Shown: positions 1 to 11,649, numbered from the stretch's first letter. The stretch: DNA of 64,000 bases from Theropithecus gelada (GCF_003255815.1 NC_037689.1:24849154-24913153), one strand, 5' to 3'. The notes: a model not told the origin generated them from the sequence alone. Program-made: numbers and translations.

Positions 1-320
1 TGCATCAGTCTTGCAAGGCAAAGGCTTTGATGTAGCACAGCCTTTGGTGGCTGATGCCAAGTTCTTATCAGGAGTGACAGCAAGACAATTTTCAGTTAAG
101 ACAGCTGCTTTGAGCTGCTGAAGTCCTGCTCTTTTTATGACCACAGAATCCTCTGTTGAGGGTTGATGGTAGAAGAATGTGCTTGGTTCTGTCCTTATCT
201 GGTTGGATGCAATCTTCATTTTTTTCCATTTGTTTATTAAGCAAAATCTCTTATCCTTCTTTGCATAGGGCCCTGTGAAACATCTTTTTTCTAAGATGCA
301 GTTAGTTATGCAAGGGTGTT
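1..320. other. Unannotated non-coding DNA
   Basis: I see no gene or recognisable repeat here. The sequence is AT-leaning and no frame stays open for a useful length. It ends where the THE1 LTR begins. Confidence 0.4.
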
Positions 321-699
321 TGATACGGTTTGGCTGTGTCCCCACCCAAATCTCATCTTGAATTGTAACTCCCATAATTCCCTCGAGTCATGGGAGTGAC
401 CTGGTAGGAGGTAATGGGATCATGAAGGTGGGTTTTTCCTGTGCCGGTGTCATGATACTCAATAAGTCTCAAGAGATCTGATGGTTTTCTAAAGGGCAGT
501 TCCCCTGCACACACCCTCTTGCCTGCCACCATGTAAGACATGCCTTTGCTCCTCCTTCACCTTCTGCCATGATTCTGAGTCCTTCCTGGCCATGTGAGAG
601 TGTGAGTCCGCTAAACCTCTTTTTCTTTATAAATTACTCAGTCTCAGGTATTTCTTCATAGCAATATGAAAATGGCATAGCAATATGAAAATGAATACA
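321..699 (+). mobile_element. THE1-type solo LTR (ERVL-MaLR)
   Basis: It opens with the THE1 start TGATACGGTTTGGCTGTGTC. The family-typical phrases for the mid LTR, the 'gccaccatgtaagaca' segment, the 'aaacctctttttctttat' polyadenylation region and a terminal 'aatacag' follow in order. The five bases before it (gtgtt) and after it (gtgct) resemble a 5-bp target duplication. Near the 3' end a 19-bp phrase is doubled (gcaatatgaaaatggcata, then gcaatatgaaaatgaata). No internal retroviral sequence accompanies it, so it is a solo LTR. Confidence 0.9.
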
Positions 700-787
700 G
701 TGCTGTATACAAGAACCCTCCTGGAAGAAATGTAGGTCATGTGGAAGAAACAAAAATAATTCAGAAAACTGAATTAGTACCCTGAAG

Positions 788-838
788 CCTCTGCACTACA
801 GCCTGGGAGACAGTGAGACCCTGTCTCGAAAAAAAAAA
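788..838 (+). mobile_element. Alu 3'-end fragment
   Basis: Only the last part of the right monomer and a short A-tail are present: 'gcactacagcctgggagac' then 'ccctgtctcgaaaaaaaaaa'. It abuts a MER5A end. Confidence 0.8.
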
Positions 839-840
839 TT

Positions 841-878
841 GCCCCAAATGTCAGTAGTATTGAGGTTGAAAAACCCTG
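841..878 (+). mobile_element. MER5A 3'-terminal fragment (hAT-Charlie)
   Basis: The phrase 'gccccaaatgtcagtagt' followed by 'gaggttgaaaaaccctg' matches the conserved right end of MER5A, which also occurs at 50.9 and 51.7 kb. The rest of the element is missing; the neighbouring Alu fragment may have replaced it. Confidence 0.65.
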
Positions 879-1055
879 GGTGAGATTCATAAAAGCCAAT
901 GTCTCCTTAGTAAGTATTTCAAAACACAGAGGAAAAAGACAGTGATTAGAAGAATATAATCCAAGAAATTATGTGTGTAAATATGTATGTAAAAATAAAT
1001 GTATATTTTCTACATAAGTATAAATATTAAACATAAATATTTATAAATATGTATA

Positions 1056-1984
1056 ATTTCTTTGATCATATATACATATATGTATGTGTCTATTTTATAA
1101 TAAAATCTATTAATTTTATGAATATAAAACATTTAAACATGATTAGATATATAACTTTATAAATATTAACATTTAAATACATATATTTCTACAATTAATT
1201 TACAGTTGACTCTTGAACAACACAGGTATATGAGGATTTTCCTCCCCCTTGGCCACCCATGAGACAGCAAGATCAACCCTTCCTCTTCCTCCTCTTCCTC
1301 CACCTCCTCAATGTGAAGGCGATGAGAATGAAGACCTTGATGATGATCCACTTCCACTTAATGAATAGTGAATCTATTTCCTCCTCCTTATGATTTTCCT
1401 AAAACATTTTCTTTTCTCTAGCTTGCTTTATTATAAGAATACCATATATAATACATATAAACATATATGATATGTATTCATTTGCTGTTTATAGTATTGG
1501 TGAGGTTTCTGGCCAAGATTTCTTCCCAGTTCTGACATTAAAAAATGCTTCCTGAACACATGTTGTTCAAGGATCCACTGTTTATTAATTATATAATGTA
1601 TATATTTATAATGTATAAATTAATATAACAGTATATCATGAATTATAAATTATAATATAATATAGTAATGATTTATAACAAATCAATAAATTAATAATTT
1701 ATACCAAAATCAATATTATGATATTATATATCAATAGATAATATATTATATTAATAATTATATTAATATATTATAGTATAATATTGATATAGTATAGTAT
1801 TTGAATATTATAAATTATAAAGTAATATAACTATATTAATTATAAAATGATTTATATGTATGTACATGTTAATACTTATATAGTTATATATCTAATGTTT
1901 AAATGTTTTATTTTTATTTATAAAATTAAAATGTTTTGTTATAAAATAGACATATACATATATGTATATGTGGTCAAAGAGATT
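1056..1984. repeat. AT-rich imperfect inverted repeat, arms about 155 bp
   Basis: The left arm (1056-1208) and right arm (1829-1984) are reverse complements over most of their length. Examples are 'tctattttataataaaatc' against 'ttgttataaaataga', and 'tttaaacatgattagatat' against 'atatctaatgtttaaa'. The loop is about 620 bp. The left arm lies just outside the left Tigger terminus, while the right arm lies inside the element. Confidence 0.75.
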
Positions 1985-2112
1985 TTATATATATATATAT
2001 GTGAATAGGTTGTTTGTATTTAAGTTTTGGGGGAGTCCAAAGTTGCAGGTGGATTTTCAACTGTGCAGGGGTCAGTGCTTCTAACCCCCACATTGTTCAA
2101 GAGTAAACTATA
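1203..2112. mobile_element. Composite Tigger-type (pogo) DNA transposon with AT-rich interior
   Basis: The left terminus at 1203 reads CAGTTGACTCTTGAACAACA and is preceded by TA, the pogo/Tc1 target site. A reverse-complement terminus occurs at about 1555-1581 and a second at about 2085-2112, the latter followed by TA. Family-typical text is present between 1230 and 1500 and again from about 2015. About 450 bp of almost pure A/T separates the two right ends. There is no transposase reading frame, so the element is non-autonomous. The three termini suggest a nested or internally duplicated copy. Confidence 0.75.
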
Positions 2113-2235
2113 ATAATTAATATATTAATTATATATCATATATTTAGTATATATTAATAGATGCATAATTGACAGAAAACATTCACTTACATCTCTGAAT
2201 TGAAAAGTGTTACTAAATGATACTAAGAAAAAGCG

Positions 2236-2706
2236 TGCTAGGAGGCTGACTACCACAGATTGCAGAAAAGTCCACCATTCTTATGACACAGTGCATCAAG
2301 AGGTAGAGTCACTTCCCTCTCCACTGAGTGTGGGCTTGCCCTGGGATGTGCTTTGACCTTGAAATCCAGGGAAAGCAAGGTCATGCTGATTCCAAGCCTT
2401 GCTGCAACAGGTTTGCAGCTTCCTTTCTCACTGAATTTGGAATCCAGCCACCATGTGAAGAAGTGCAACCCCACCTGCTGTGTGATGAGACAAGGGACCC
2501 ATTTCCCCTATTTCCCCAGCCAACTGCCATCCTTCCCCCATAAGCAGAGCCACCTAGCTGACCAGCCTGCTGACCACAGAGAAGTGAGTACCCCACTGAG
2601 CCCTGCCCAAATTATCCACCCAGAGAACTGTGAGCTAAGCAAATCAGTGTTGTTTGAAGCCCCTCAAATTCAGGGTGGTTTGTTACTCAGCAGGAACTAA
2701 CTATTG
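2236..2706 (+). mobile_element. Old MLT1-type LTR (ERVL-MaLR)
   Basis: The end of the element (gagaactgtgagctaag, then 'ggtggtttgttactcagcag' and 'aactaactattgcaa') and the middle (ccagccaccatgtgaa) match what I recall of old MLT1H-J LTRs. It is highly diverged. The open frames that run through it are uninformative. Confidence 0.5.
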
Positions 2707-3157
2707 CAATGGTACCGGTGAAGATCTTTATTCTCCAAGATAAAAATAAAATTAAGTTACCCAAGTTGCAACCACAATCAGAAATCATGAAACTTCTCAA
2801 TAGCAATAGTGGATGCTGTGAGACAATGTTGCAAGGCATCCGGCTTCCTGTGAGAACAATATTTTTTTCTTTTAGAATTCCAAATCTGGCCAGACTTGTG
2901 AATCTGTATGAGGGAAGAAAAAAGGAAGTTTTTCATATGCAAAAAGTTAGAACGTTTTCATTCCAAAGCTCTTTTCTGAAAACAAGACAAAACAAAAAGT
3001 AAATACTTGATATATTCCAGATTAAGAGGAAATAAGTGGTAAAATTCAAAAAGCAACTGGATTAATCCACTTGGATTAAGGTAAAACAGGAAATCACAGG
3101 GCTCCCAGAAGAATTTTGTCAGGAAGGAATTGCATAACTCTAGGCTAGAGGGGAATT
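2707..3157. other. Unannotated non-coding DNA
   Basis: No recognisable repeat or gene. A 97-codon frame at 2709-3002 (+) has no recognisable motif and is treated as chance. Confidence 0.35.
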
Positions 3158-3163
3158 CAAAAG

Positions 3164-3469
3164 TTTTTTTTTTTTTTTTTTTTTTTTTGAGACGGAGTCT
3201 CGCTCTGTAGCCCAGGCTGGAGTGCAGTGGCCAGATCTCAGCTCACTGCAAGCTCCGCCTCCCGGGTTCACGCCATTCTCCGGCCTCAGCCTCCCGAGTA
3301 GCTGGGACTACAGGCGCCCGCCATCTCGCCCGGCTATTTTTTGTATTTCTTAGTAGAGACGGGGTTTCACTGTGTTCGCCAGGATGGTCTCGATCTCCTG
3401 ACCTCGTGATCCGCCCATCTCGGCCTCCCAAAGTGCTGGGATTACAGGCTTGAGCCACCGCGCCCGGCC
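3164..3469 (-). mobile_element. Full-length AluY, Old World monkey-like (AluYR-type)
   Basis: This is the youngest-looking Alu in the window: near-consensus, full length, with a 25-bp poly(T) (the antisense A-tail). The 'caaaag' target duplication lies at 3158-3163 and 3470-3475. Read in sense, it has CTCAAGCCTG instead of CTCACGCCTG, GGGCGAGATGG instead of GGGCGTGGTGG, and GAGATCTGGCCACTGC instead of GAGATCGCGCCACTGC. I recall these as changes of the cercopithecoid AluYR lineage. The internal polymerase III promoter may be intact. Confidence 0.93.
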
Positions 3470-3475
3470 CAAAAG

Positions 3476-4856
3476 TTTTTTTACGTAGAGATGAAAGCCT
3501 GTGCTTCTTCAACAGAAGAAAGATAATCTTTGGGGAAAAAAATTACTTGCTGTTCAAAAAGCAAACCAAAATGTGGTAGGTCTTTTTTGTTTTTGTATTT
3601 TTTCAATAATTAATCAAATGTAAGAAACAATAATTCTAGAAAAAAATAAACAAAACAGAATTCTTCCTTGGCCAGGCAATTCCCAAATAAAGAAAAACTC
3701 ATTTGAATATATTAAATTCTCATTGGATTAATAGCAAAGTTTCAATTTAAAAAATTTCCTCATGTTGAGTGCAGTGACTTCCCACTTTATTAGACATATT
3801 AAATTTTCTTAGAGGATCCTCTTCTGCCTTTAAATTTTTTCTTCTTTAAAAAAAGTTTAAAGGATTTTTTTTCTTCAACTTTAAAATTTAAAGCTTTTAA
3901 TTTTTTCTTCTTTTTTAAAAAATTTTAACCCAGTGCTTGTTGGATTGTTTATTTAGATATCAATTCAGCCTTATGGTTTTAAAATCAAAGATAAAAACTA
4001 TGTTTTGCTTTTTGAAAATGCTAAGCTCATGAAACATTGTATAGTTTTAAAAACTCACTATTTTCAGAGTTTTAAACTTTTTTCTTAGTATCATTGTAGG
4101 CATTGTTGTTTTCTTTAGCAACGTTGAATACTACATATCCCATTTTGTGATATTCAGTTTAGGTATTTATCTTTCCATTCAATAAAATATATTTCCCTTT
4201 AAAATAAAAAAATAGCATTAACAGTTATAATTTCTGAGTGAAGCAATGAAGGACAATTTTAATTTTCTTCGTATACTTTTTGATTTCGTGAATTTTATCT
4301 ATCATTTTTTAACTAGAAAAAAGCAATAATTAAAATTGCATCATGGAAGATTTCCATGGTCTTAGAGAGGGAGAATTGAGTTTACCTCTGGGGCAGACTT
4401 TCATCTGGCCTCTAACTTCCCATTGGTGAAATATAGGCTCCACACTAAACATGAGCCTATCTCCCTTATGTAACAGGGATGGAATGTGAGGGGTTTGGGG
4501 TGCAGGCTGGACTCTCATGACTTTGCAGGGACCCCAACCCTAATGATGTTGCCGACACCATAATCATTGCTGTTGCTCTTGGAGCTTCCAAGTTTATTTG
4601 CTAGATTTTCATGTACTTATTTCTGTGTCAAATTGTCTCCTGGCTTCCTGTTTCCTCTGCTAGACCATCAATGTTGTCTACAGCTGAATTTCTGGTTTCA
4701 TCTTTTAGTGAGAAGACCATTGTTAAAGCAATGACCCATGCTGTATGATTTCCAAGTCTAGAGGCCTCTCCCAAACTCACTTTTCTTGAGGTCTCTCTCA
4801 TGCAATGATCGATCATCACTGTCCCGTTTGTTCTTCTTGATAAATTATCACTCTTT
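3476..4856. other. Unannotated AT-rich DNA
   Basis: No gene or clear repeat. At 3828-3930 two near-copies of a 'tttaa..ttttttcttctttaaaa' phrase lie about 65 bp apart in very T-rich DNA. The remainder is unique by eye. Confidence 0.35.
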
Positions 4857-4984
4857 GGCTGGGCATGGTGGCTCCTTCCCGTAACCTCAGTGTTTTGGGA
4901 GGCCAAGGTGGGAGGATTGCTTGAGGTCAGGAGTTTGAGACTAGCCTGGACAACATATTAAGACCCCATCTCTACCAAAAAAAA
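4857..4984 (+). mobile_element. Alu left-monomer fragment (FLAM or old Alu)
   Basis: It begins 'ggctgggcatggtggctcc' and continues through 'gaggtcaggagtttgagac' to 'ctctaccaaaaaaaa'. It stops after the left monomer and its A-rich linker. The divergence suggests an AluJ-age or free left monomer. Confidence 0.85.
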
Positions 4985-5491
4985 TCCCACCCTTTGACAT
5001 TCAGTCCAAGGGATGCTTTCTCTGTACTTATCTTCCAACAGCCACATCTCTGTCCTTGAATGAATTTAGACCTTCTGTTTTTATCTGACAGCATGGTGTG
5101 GAGAGGCTAAACATCTTATCTAAATGCTGCAGACAATAAAAAGTCTAGAAATGAATTCAATACTGCAGTCGGCATGATCAATGTGGTTGTCGCAGAGCTC
5201 ACTATTGGATGTGCCTATATCTGGTTCCAGACTACAGGATCTGCACAAACAAAAATTATGTTTGGGATGATTTGGATTTCTTCCACCAGTTCTAGCTGAA
5301 ACTGGCATAAAATATCAACCTAACAAATTCACGCAATAAGGATGCACGTGATGAGAAGGTACTAGGCATGGACCGATGAGACTCTGGCTCTTAATCTTAA
5401 CTCTGCCTACACGTTAGCTCCTCTGATGCTCTTTAGATAGAAACCAGATGTCCCAAGCAAGTCTGACAGTGTCTGCAGGTGGCAACAAAGA
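4985..5491. other. Unannotated non-coding DNA
   Basis: No recognisable repeat or gene seen. Confidence 0.3.
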
Positions 5492-5502
5492 GAGAGGGAA
5501 CA

Positions 5503-5798
5503 TTTTTTTTTTCTTTTGAGGCAGAGTCTCGTTCTTTCACCCCAGCTGGAGTGCAATGGCCCCATCTTGGCTCACTGCAACCTCTGCCTCTTGGGATCAA
5601 ATGATCCTCCAGCCTCAGCCTCCCGAGTAGCTTGGACTGCAGTCACATGCCACCGTGCTTGGCTAATTTTTGTAGCTTTTCTAGAAATGGGGTTTTGCCA
5701 TGTTGCCCAGGCTGTTCTCAAACTCCTGAACTCAAGCAATCCTCCTGCTTCAGTCTCCCAAAGTGCTGGGATTACAGGTGTGAGCCACCATGCCCAGG
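5503..5798 (-). mobile_element. Full-length Alu (S/J age)
   Basis: Antisense Alu with a poly(T) head and both monomers. It is flanked by a 14-bp target duplication with one mismatch: 5492-5505 gagagggaacattt and 5802-5815 gagaggaaacattt. Confidence 0.92.
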
Positions 5799-5827
5799 TA
5801 GGAGAGGAAACATTTGCTAATAGCACC

Positions 5828-6184
5828 TGATACGGTTTAGCTGTATCCCCAGCCAAATCTCATCTTGAATTGTAATTATCTCCATGTGTTGTGAGAGGGA
5901 CCTGGTGGGAGACGATTGAATCGTGGGGCGGGTTTTTCCCCTGCTGTTCTCTTTATAGTGAACAAGTCTCACGAGATCGGATGGTTTTATAAAAAAGCAG
6001 TTCCCCTGCACATGCCCTCTTGCCTGCCACCATGTGAGATATGTCTTGCTTCCCCTTCACCTTCTGCCATGATTGTGAGGCCTCCCCAGCCATGTAGAAC
6101 TGTGAGTCCATTAAATCTCTTTCCTTTTTAAATTGCCCAGTCTCGGGTATGTATTTTTTAGCAGCATGAGAACAGACTGATACA
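5828..6184 (+). mobile_element. THE1-type solo LTR with perfect target duplication
   Basis: It starts TGATACGGTTTAGCTGTATC and ends ACTGATACA. GCACC is found exactly on both sides (5823-5827 and 6185-6189), which is the 5-bp duplication expected for an ERVL/MaLR insertion. Confidence 0.95.
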
Positions 6185-6189
6185 GCACC

Positions 6190-7674
6190 CCAGAAAATCT
6201 AACCTTATGTGTCTTTAGACAAAGTGGTGTTGTATGCCTACGCTCAACCCACACGTGGCACAAGAAATGGAACCACTCGTGGTTAGCTTTGATAGACCAG
6301 CATTTGATCAAAAGCCTCTCTTGAAATATATGACCTCAGAGAAGTAGAATGTTACCTCTGCAAATAAACTTGGACCCTGCCAGTAACAATTATGTAGAGA
6401 CAGGGTGTAGGTTGGTATCAGGGGCTCAGTAAGAGTTTGCCAAATGTATGTAGTATCGTATCCTCAAAATTATACTCACGTACAATTATTTTGCCGAGGA
6501 GCTAAAGGGACCAGAACACCCAAGCTTTTTCTAGGACACATACACTTTACTGGGAAGAATCAACAGAACTTTTTATTCTTCTCTCTTTAGAAATTCTTGG
6601 ACCTATTTCCATTTTCTTTCTTGCGTAACCTGTTAAAATTAGCCAGAACTTCTGTCAGGATGCTTGCCATGGGTAATTTCAAAATACTGTGCATCCAACA
6701 TCATGAAAATTCCAGTTCGTATTAGCTTGAATAAGTGTAGTTCACACAGAGAGGGAACATTAGTGCTGGAATTCCTTCGAGTCCCATTTCCACAGTTCTT
6801 GGAACTTTAAATCCATTTGGTTTCAATGATAGGCGCTATCTTTTGTCAGAACCGAAGTGTAGGCAGCTAGCCCAGCTCTGAGGTCAGGCTTTGGTGCAAA
6901 GATAATGGGAGATGAAGATTCAAATTTCCTTTGTGTGAAGCATGAACTTTTAAACAATGTCCTATGACTTTCTGTAGTGATTTCTATTTGGTCACATTTT
7001 GCATAGGCAAGAAGAATTCTATACTTCATACCAATATTATCTTTGGATAAGAATGGGGGCAGAGTTCATCTTTTCAAGGTTTGAAAGAAAATAATTTTCT
7101 ACTTCTAAGTGAAAATTCCTGCTGAGGTATAGGAATAGCCTTATCACACATAATAATACAAAAACAGTACTTCACATGATCAGAACCCCCCCAAGTCATT
7201 CCATCTCTCAATGCTTGAGATTAAATTATGCAATTATTTGGGTATTTTGGGCTTAAAAATTGAAGGAAAAATCGGACTCTATTGTCAGTAAATCTTGTTG
7301 GTCTACAATGTTAATTGATATATATTGAAATCTCAATTTTATGTTATATATGTGGTCATATGTGGTACATGTTAGAGACCACAAAAATACAACCCGAATG
7401 TTTAAAAAAAGTAAGCTGCAATATGTTAATTCTTGGAGGCTGTGGGTTATGTTTTATAGCTCTCCCAAATTAATCAGGGTCCACATGGACTAAATACTTG
7501 TGGGTTAATTGATTTCCTTATGTCCTTATTATTGTTTTTACAGATATATTTTCTGCTTTCATGTGATTTCTTTATCTCTCCAGATAAAATTAAGCACAAG
7601 ATAAATCCTAGATGTAATGACTAGGAGTTCAATGGAGTATAATAATTAATACCTGTGTCCTTATACCTTATAGA
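6190..7674. other. Unannotated non-coding DNA, 1.5 kb
   Basis: I recognise no gene or repeat. Stops are frequent in all frames. Any conserved element here would need an alignment to detect. Confidence 0.3.
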
Positions 7675-7685
7675 GTGTCCTATTT

Positions 7686-7975
7686 CATTTTTTTGAGACA
7701 GGGTCTCACTCTGTCACACAGGCTGAAGTGCAGTGGTGCAATCGCAGCTCACTGCAACCTCTGCCTTCTGGGCACAAGTTATCCTCCAGTCTCAGGCTCC
7801 CAAGTAGCTGAGAATACAGCCACACACTACGCGCCCAGCTAATTTTTGTATTTTTAGTAGAAATGGGATTTCACTACATTGCCCACGCTGGTGTTGAACT
7901 CCTGGATTCAATTGATCCGCCCACCTTGGCCTCTCAAAGCGCTGGGATTACAGGTGTGAGTCACCGCACCCAGCC
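7686..7975 (-). mobile_element. Alu (S/J age)
   Basis: Antisense Alu from 'tttttgagacagggtctcac' to 'caccgcacccagcc'. Target duplication gtgtcctattt (7675-7685) and gtgtcttattt (7976-7986). Confidence 0.92.
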
Positions 7976-7986
7976 GTGTCTTATTT

Positions 7987-9154
7987 TAAATATCCATTAT
8001 CTTTAAACTTAGTTCTCTTTTCATCTCAGGTGAGAATATTATATGACATTTATCCTCATTAGTTCTTAAGTTTGAATTCCCTTTTATCAACTTTGAATAA
8101 ATTTAAATACATACAAGTCTATACTACCTAGTTTAGTGAGTTGAACATTGACAGCCTCTTTTCTTGACTGTACATCCTGATTATTGGAGGAGGAGAGCTA
8201 TAATATCATATATAAATCTATATCTCAGGCTCTGCGATTTCCCCTCTCTTATTTGCAGTAGAAATAAGTATAGGAAAATCAGAGATCGTAACATACTGAC
8301 ATTTCTGTTGGTTTCACTGTGTTGGTAAGCATTGATTTTTAAATTACACACGCATCATTTTCAACAATTAATATTGCTGGGAATGTGTTGGAATAAGCGG
8401 CTTGACTTTTCCATCATCCACCCAGGCTGATGAGAAACATGTGCATCTGGAGGGTACATGTGGCGTGACCAAGGCTCAGAACCGCCACAGGGATGGTGAT
8501 GATTGGTTGGTTGTCATCTTTTGTTTTGTGCTCTTCCCCTGAGGAAAACACAGGGCAATTGAGGCTCTCCACTTCTAAGTACTCATTTAATGATACTTCT
8601 CTTTGAATTACCCTTCTAAAATGTTGGGTTTATGGAGCCAAGGCAACAATATTTTAGGATCCTTCTCTCTCTGGAAAAAAAATTAATTTTTGATCTGAAA
8701 TGAAAGCACTGAGTATTTAAAGTCAAGAGGAAAGAAAATGTGGAGTGACTCATGTCCCTTGGGCGTTGGTAACAGTCCACCCTTGGTTTCTTTCCTAGCA
8801 ATATGGTGGCCATATTTTCCCAACCAAGCTCAACCCACACACCAAGGGCCTGGGAGGGTATGGGAGAAAGACAGACGTTAAAGCCAGGAAAACTCACATT
8901 GGAGGTCTTATCCTGGAACTCATCTTTTATTTCTATGCCATCTGCTTTCCAGTTGCCCTTTAAACTTGTGTCTCCTCATCTATAGAGTAAGATTTGTTAT
9001 ATGTGCTTGCTACTTTTTGTTGTATGTCTGATGTGACTTAGGATTCAATACATGCATGTCTTCATCCATTCCTTTCTCTTCCTATTCCATCTTTCTCTTC
9101 TTTGAGCAATTCCCATCTTTCCTTTTTTTCTTTTTTTCCTCCAAGTGGGTAAAG
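7987..9154. other. Unannotated non-coding DNA
   Basis: No gene or repeat recognised. The stretch 9059-9160 is pyrimidine-rich (ttc/ctt) and leads into the Alu. Confidence 0.3.
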
Positions 9155-9160
9155 TGAGAG

Positions 9161-9487
9161 GTTTCTTTTTTCTTTTTTCTTTTTGAGACAGGGTCTTGCT
9201 GCATCACCCAGGCTGAAGTGCAGTGGTGTAATCACAGCTCACTGCAGCCTGGACCTCCTAGGCTCAAGTGATCCTCCTACCTCAGCCTCCCAAGGAGCTG
9301 GGACTGTAGGCATGCACCACCATGCCCACCTAATTATTTTTATTTTTTATTTTTTTAGAGATGAGAGCTCACTGTGTTGCCCAGCCTGGTCTTGAGCTCC
9401 TGGACTCAAGCTCCTACTCTTAAGCAATCCTCCCACCTTGGCGTCCCAAAGTGCTGGGACTGCAGGTGTGAGCCACCATGCACTGCC
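9161..9487 (-). mobile_element. AluJ-type element with extra T-rich linker
   Basis: Antisense Alu with a diverged consensus. The inter-monomer linker is lengthened (tatttttattttttattttt). A short duplication tgagag lies at 9155-9160 and 9488-9493. About 20 bp extra near 9408-9425 looks like a small internal duplication of the 'ctcaagc' phrase. Confidence 0.88.
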
Positions 9488-9493
9488 TGAGAG

Positions 9494-9926
9494 AATATTT
9501 TAAATAGGAGTTGATCTAAAACGTTCTGCTCATGTGCCCTCAAATTAGCAGCTCCTTCTTGGCAGGAATGAGTTTGGGAGAAGCCTTTTGGGTTCCTCAC
9601 CGTCACCATATAGACCCCTGCCCTTGGGCTAGGAGACATTTATATGAACTGATTTTTTATAAACCTGGGTAGGTTGCATATTATATTTGAGGATAGAGCC
9701 ATGCTCATAACTGGACTCAGAGAGTTTAGCAATAAGCAAATGTGCTTCTATAGAGTGAAAATCTCAACTCAGGCAGGAAATGTTCTCCACATCATAGTCA
9801 TGAAGAGCAATAAGAAATTGGCCCTCCACCTGCTGTACAGGTAGGGGGAGCATTGTTAAAAGTTACCAGCTATGCTTATCACATAGTCCTCACCTAACAG
9901 AAACAGAGAGATTTGCTCGTGAAATA
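9494..9926. other. Unannotated non-coding DNA
   Basis: No recognisable repeat or gene seen. Confidence 0.3.
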
Positions 9927-10246
9927 CAGTTTTCCCGTGGTATCCATGGGGGATTGATTCAGCCACCTCCTAGAGATACTGAAATCCATGGATGCTCAAG
10001 TTCCTGATATACAATTGTGTAATATTTGCATATAACCTATGCAACACTCTTGTATACTTTAAATCATTTCTAGATTACCTATAATACCGAATGCACTGTA
10101 AATGCTATGCAAATAGTGGCTATACTGTATTATTTATGGAATGATCACAGGAAAAAGAAAGTCTGTACTTGTTTAGTACAGATGAATTTTTTTTTAGTAT
10201 TTCCAATTCATGAGTGTTTGAATCCACAGAATGGAGGGCTGATTGT
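9927..10246 (+). mobile_element. MER2 (Tigger-group non-autonomous DNA transposon)
   Basis: It begins CAGTTTTCCCGTGGTATCC after TA. The family phrases 'tatttgcatataacctatgc', 'ctttaaatcatttctagatt' and 'gtctgtacttgtttagtaca' follow. It ends in 'tccacagaatggagggctga', the inverted terminus, near a second TA. The length of about 320 bp fits MER2. Confidence 0.88.
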
Positions 10247-10293
10247 GTAATTAATTCTTGCTATTCTCTTTTTTATTTTTATTTTGAATTTTA

Positions 10294-10535
10294 TGTGGGA
10301 GGATTGCTTGAGCCAGGAGTTCAGGACCTACCTGGACAACATGGTGAAACTCCATGTCTAAAAAAAAAATAAAAAATAAAAATTCCGGCAGAGTGGTACA
10401 CGCCTTTGGTCCCAGCTACTTGGGAGGCTGAGGTGGGAGGATTGCTTGAGCCCAGGAGATTGAGGCTGCGGTGAGCCATGATTGCACCACTGCACTCCAG
10501 CCTGGGCGGCAGAGAGAGACCGTGTCTTAAAAACA
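10294..10535 (+). mobile_element. 5'-truncated AluJ-type element
   Basis: It starts inside the left monomer (gtgggaggattgcttgagcc), passes an A/T linker at 10361-10382 and runs through the complete right monomer to 'gaccgtgtcttaaaaac'. The first 40-50 bp are missing. Confidence 0.88.
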
Positions 10536-11645
10536 ATTATACGTAGTCTGATAATAACTACAAAATCCCTCTGTCAGATCCATAAGCTTTTTTTCTACAT
10601 TATTCAGAGGGAATTATTTTCTTAGTTGCCTTCTATTAATTTCTTAAAGGGTACACACGCACACAAAAGATTGAAGAAGTCTAATGCTAGATCCATTATT
10701 TTAAGTGATTTATTCTATTCCTTTTTTTCTTTCCAGACCATCACAGTATTTTCCTTCTGAAACCATCACTAGTGAATTCAGTCACAGGTACGATGCCATC
10801 GAAAACAACGCATTCAATTCATGCAAAATAAATTGGGAAAGCCAGGTGGTGAAGTGTTTGTTGTTCCTGCCAGCTTATTTTTTCCACTGTTTCCAGAAGC
10901 AAAATGAAAGACTGGGTGAGGTGTTGCCCAAGGCACATCCCGTCTCCTGGCTTCATTCTGTTCATTACCACCAACCTGGTCCCCCTTAGCCAGCCCACAA
11001 TCTCCTGGCCACGCAAGCTTCATCCAAACCACACTCTGTCAGCTGTTGCCCTCGTCATAGCCGTGCTGCTGTTCCTGCTTCCCCAGCACCTCCTAGCCAG
11101 TGCCCACTTGTCATTGCCACTCTTTCCCTCTGGTGTTCCTGGTCTCCTACACAGCCTCAGATGCCCTTTGCCATGGAGGAGGAAGGATGGCTTGCCCAAG
11201 TGTACAAGACGTGAAGCAGCTTCACCGCCATTTCCTCGCCATTTCTGGGCTCCTTTTCTCTCTTATGTTTGCCCACTACTCACAGTCCTTCCCCATTAAG
11301 AATCAACTTCCAACCGCATGCCGGTTGCAGCATTTCTGGTGATGAAGTATCACCAAAGTGGGCCTGATTGAGGAAGGTGAGGAATTGGCACATGGAATAA
11401 GAATTTCAAGTATTCATAACAAGAAGGGGAGGGGTTTTTTTCTTTTCTTTTTTGCAAGGAATTAATAATGAAGTAGTGAGGTGCCTCTAACTACACACTT
11501 TGGCCTCACCCTGCATTAACTCCTGAACTCCCAGCTATGTGTTTGCCTTCTCCTTGTACTAGAGCCTATGAATACTTCATAAGGAAGAAAAAATAAGAGC
11601 ATCCTTAGCCATGCTGAGAAACAGCAATGTTCCAAGCTTTCCTAA
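10536..11645. other. Unannotated non-coding DNA
   Basis: No recognised gene. The 10860-11340 part is more GC-rich than its surroundings and holds a 131-codon frame (10904-11299, +). I recognise no domain, codon pattern or splice structure in it. A weak resemblance to antisense L2 around 11030-11110 is not strong enough to call. Confidence 0.3.
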
Positions 11646-11649
11646 ATAG

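Noticed and set aside
2353..2700. A 115-codon plus-strand frame
   Set aside because: It lies wholly in an old MLT1-type LTR and has no protein similarity that I recognise.
5516..5830. Open frames of 60-100 codons with CNGPILAHCNLCLLGSND-like text, here and at many other places
   Set aside because: Standard antisense Alu translations, seen at nearly every antisense Alu in the window.
10904..11299. A 131-codon plus-strand frame with a hydrophobic stretch
   Set aside because: No known family, no supporting context, and several overlapping frames on both strands of similar length.
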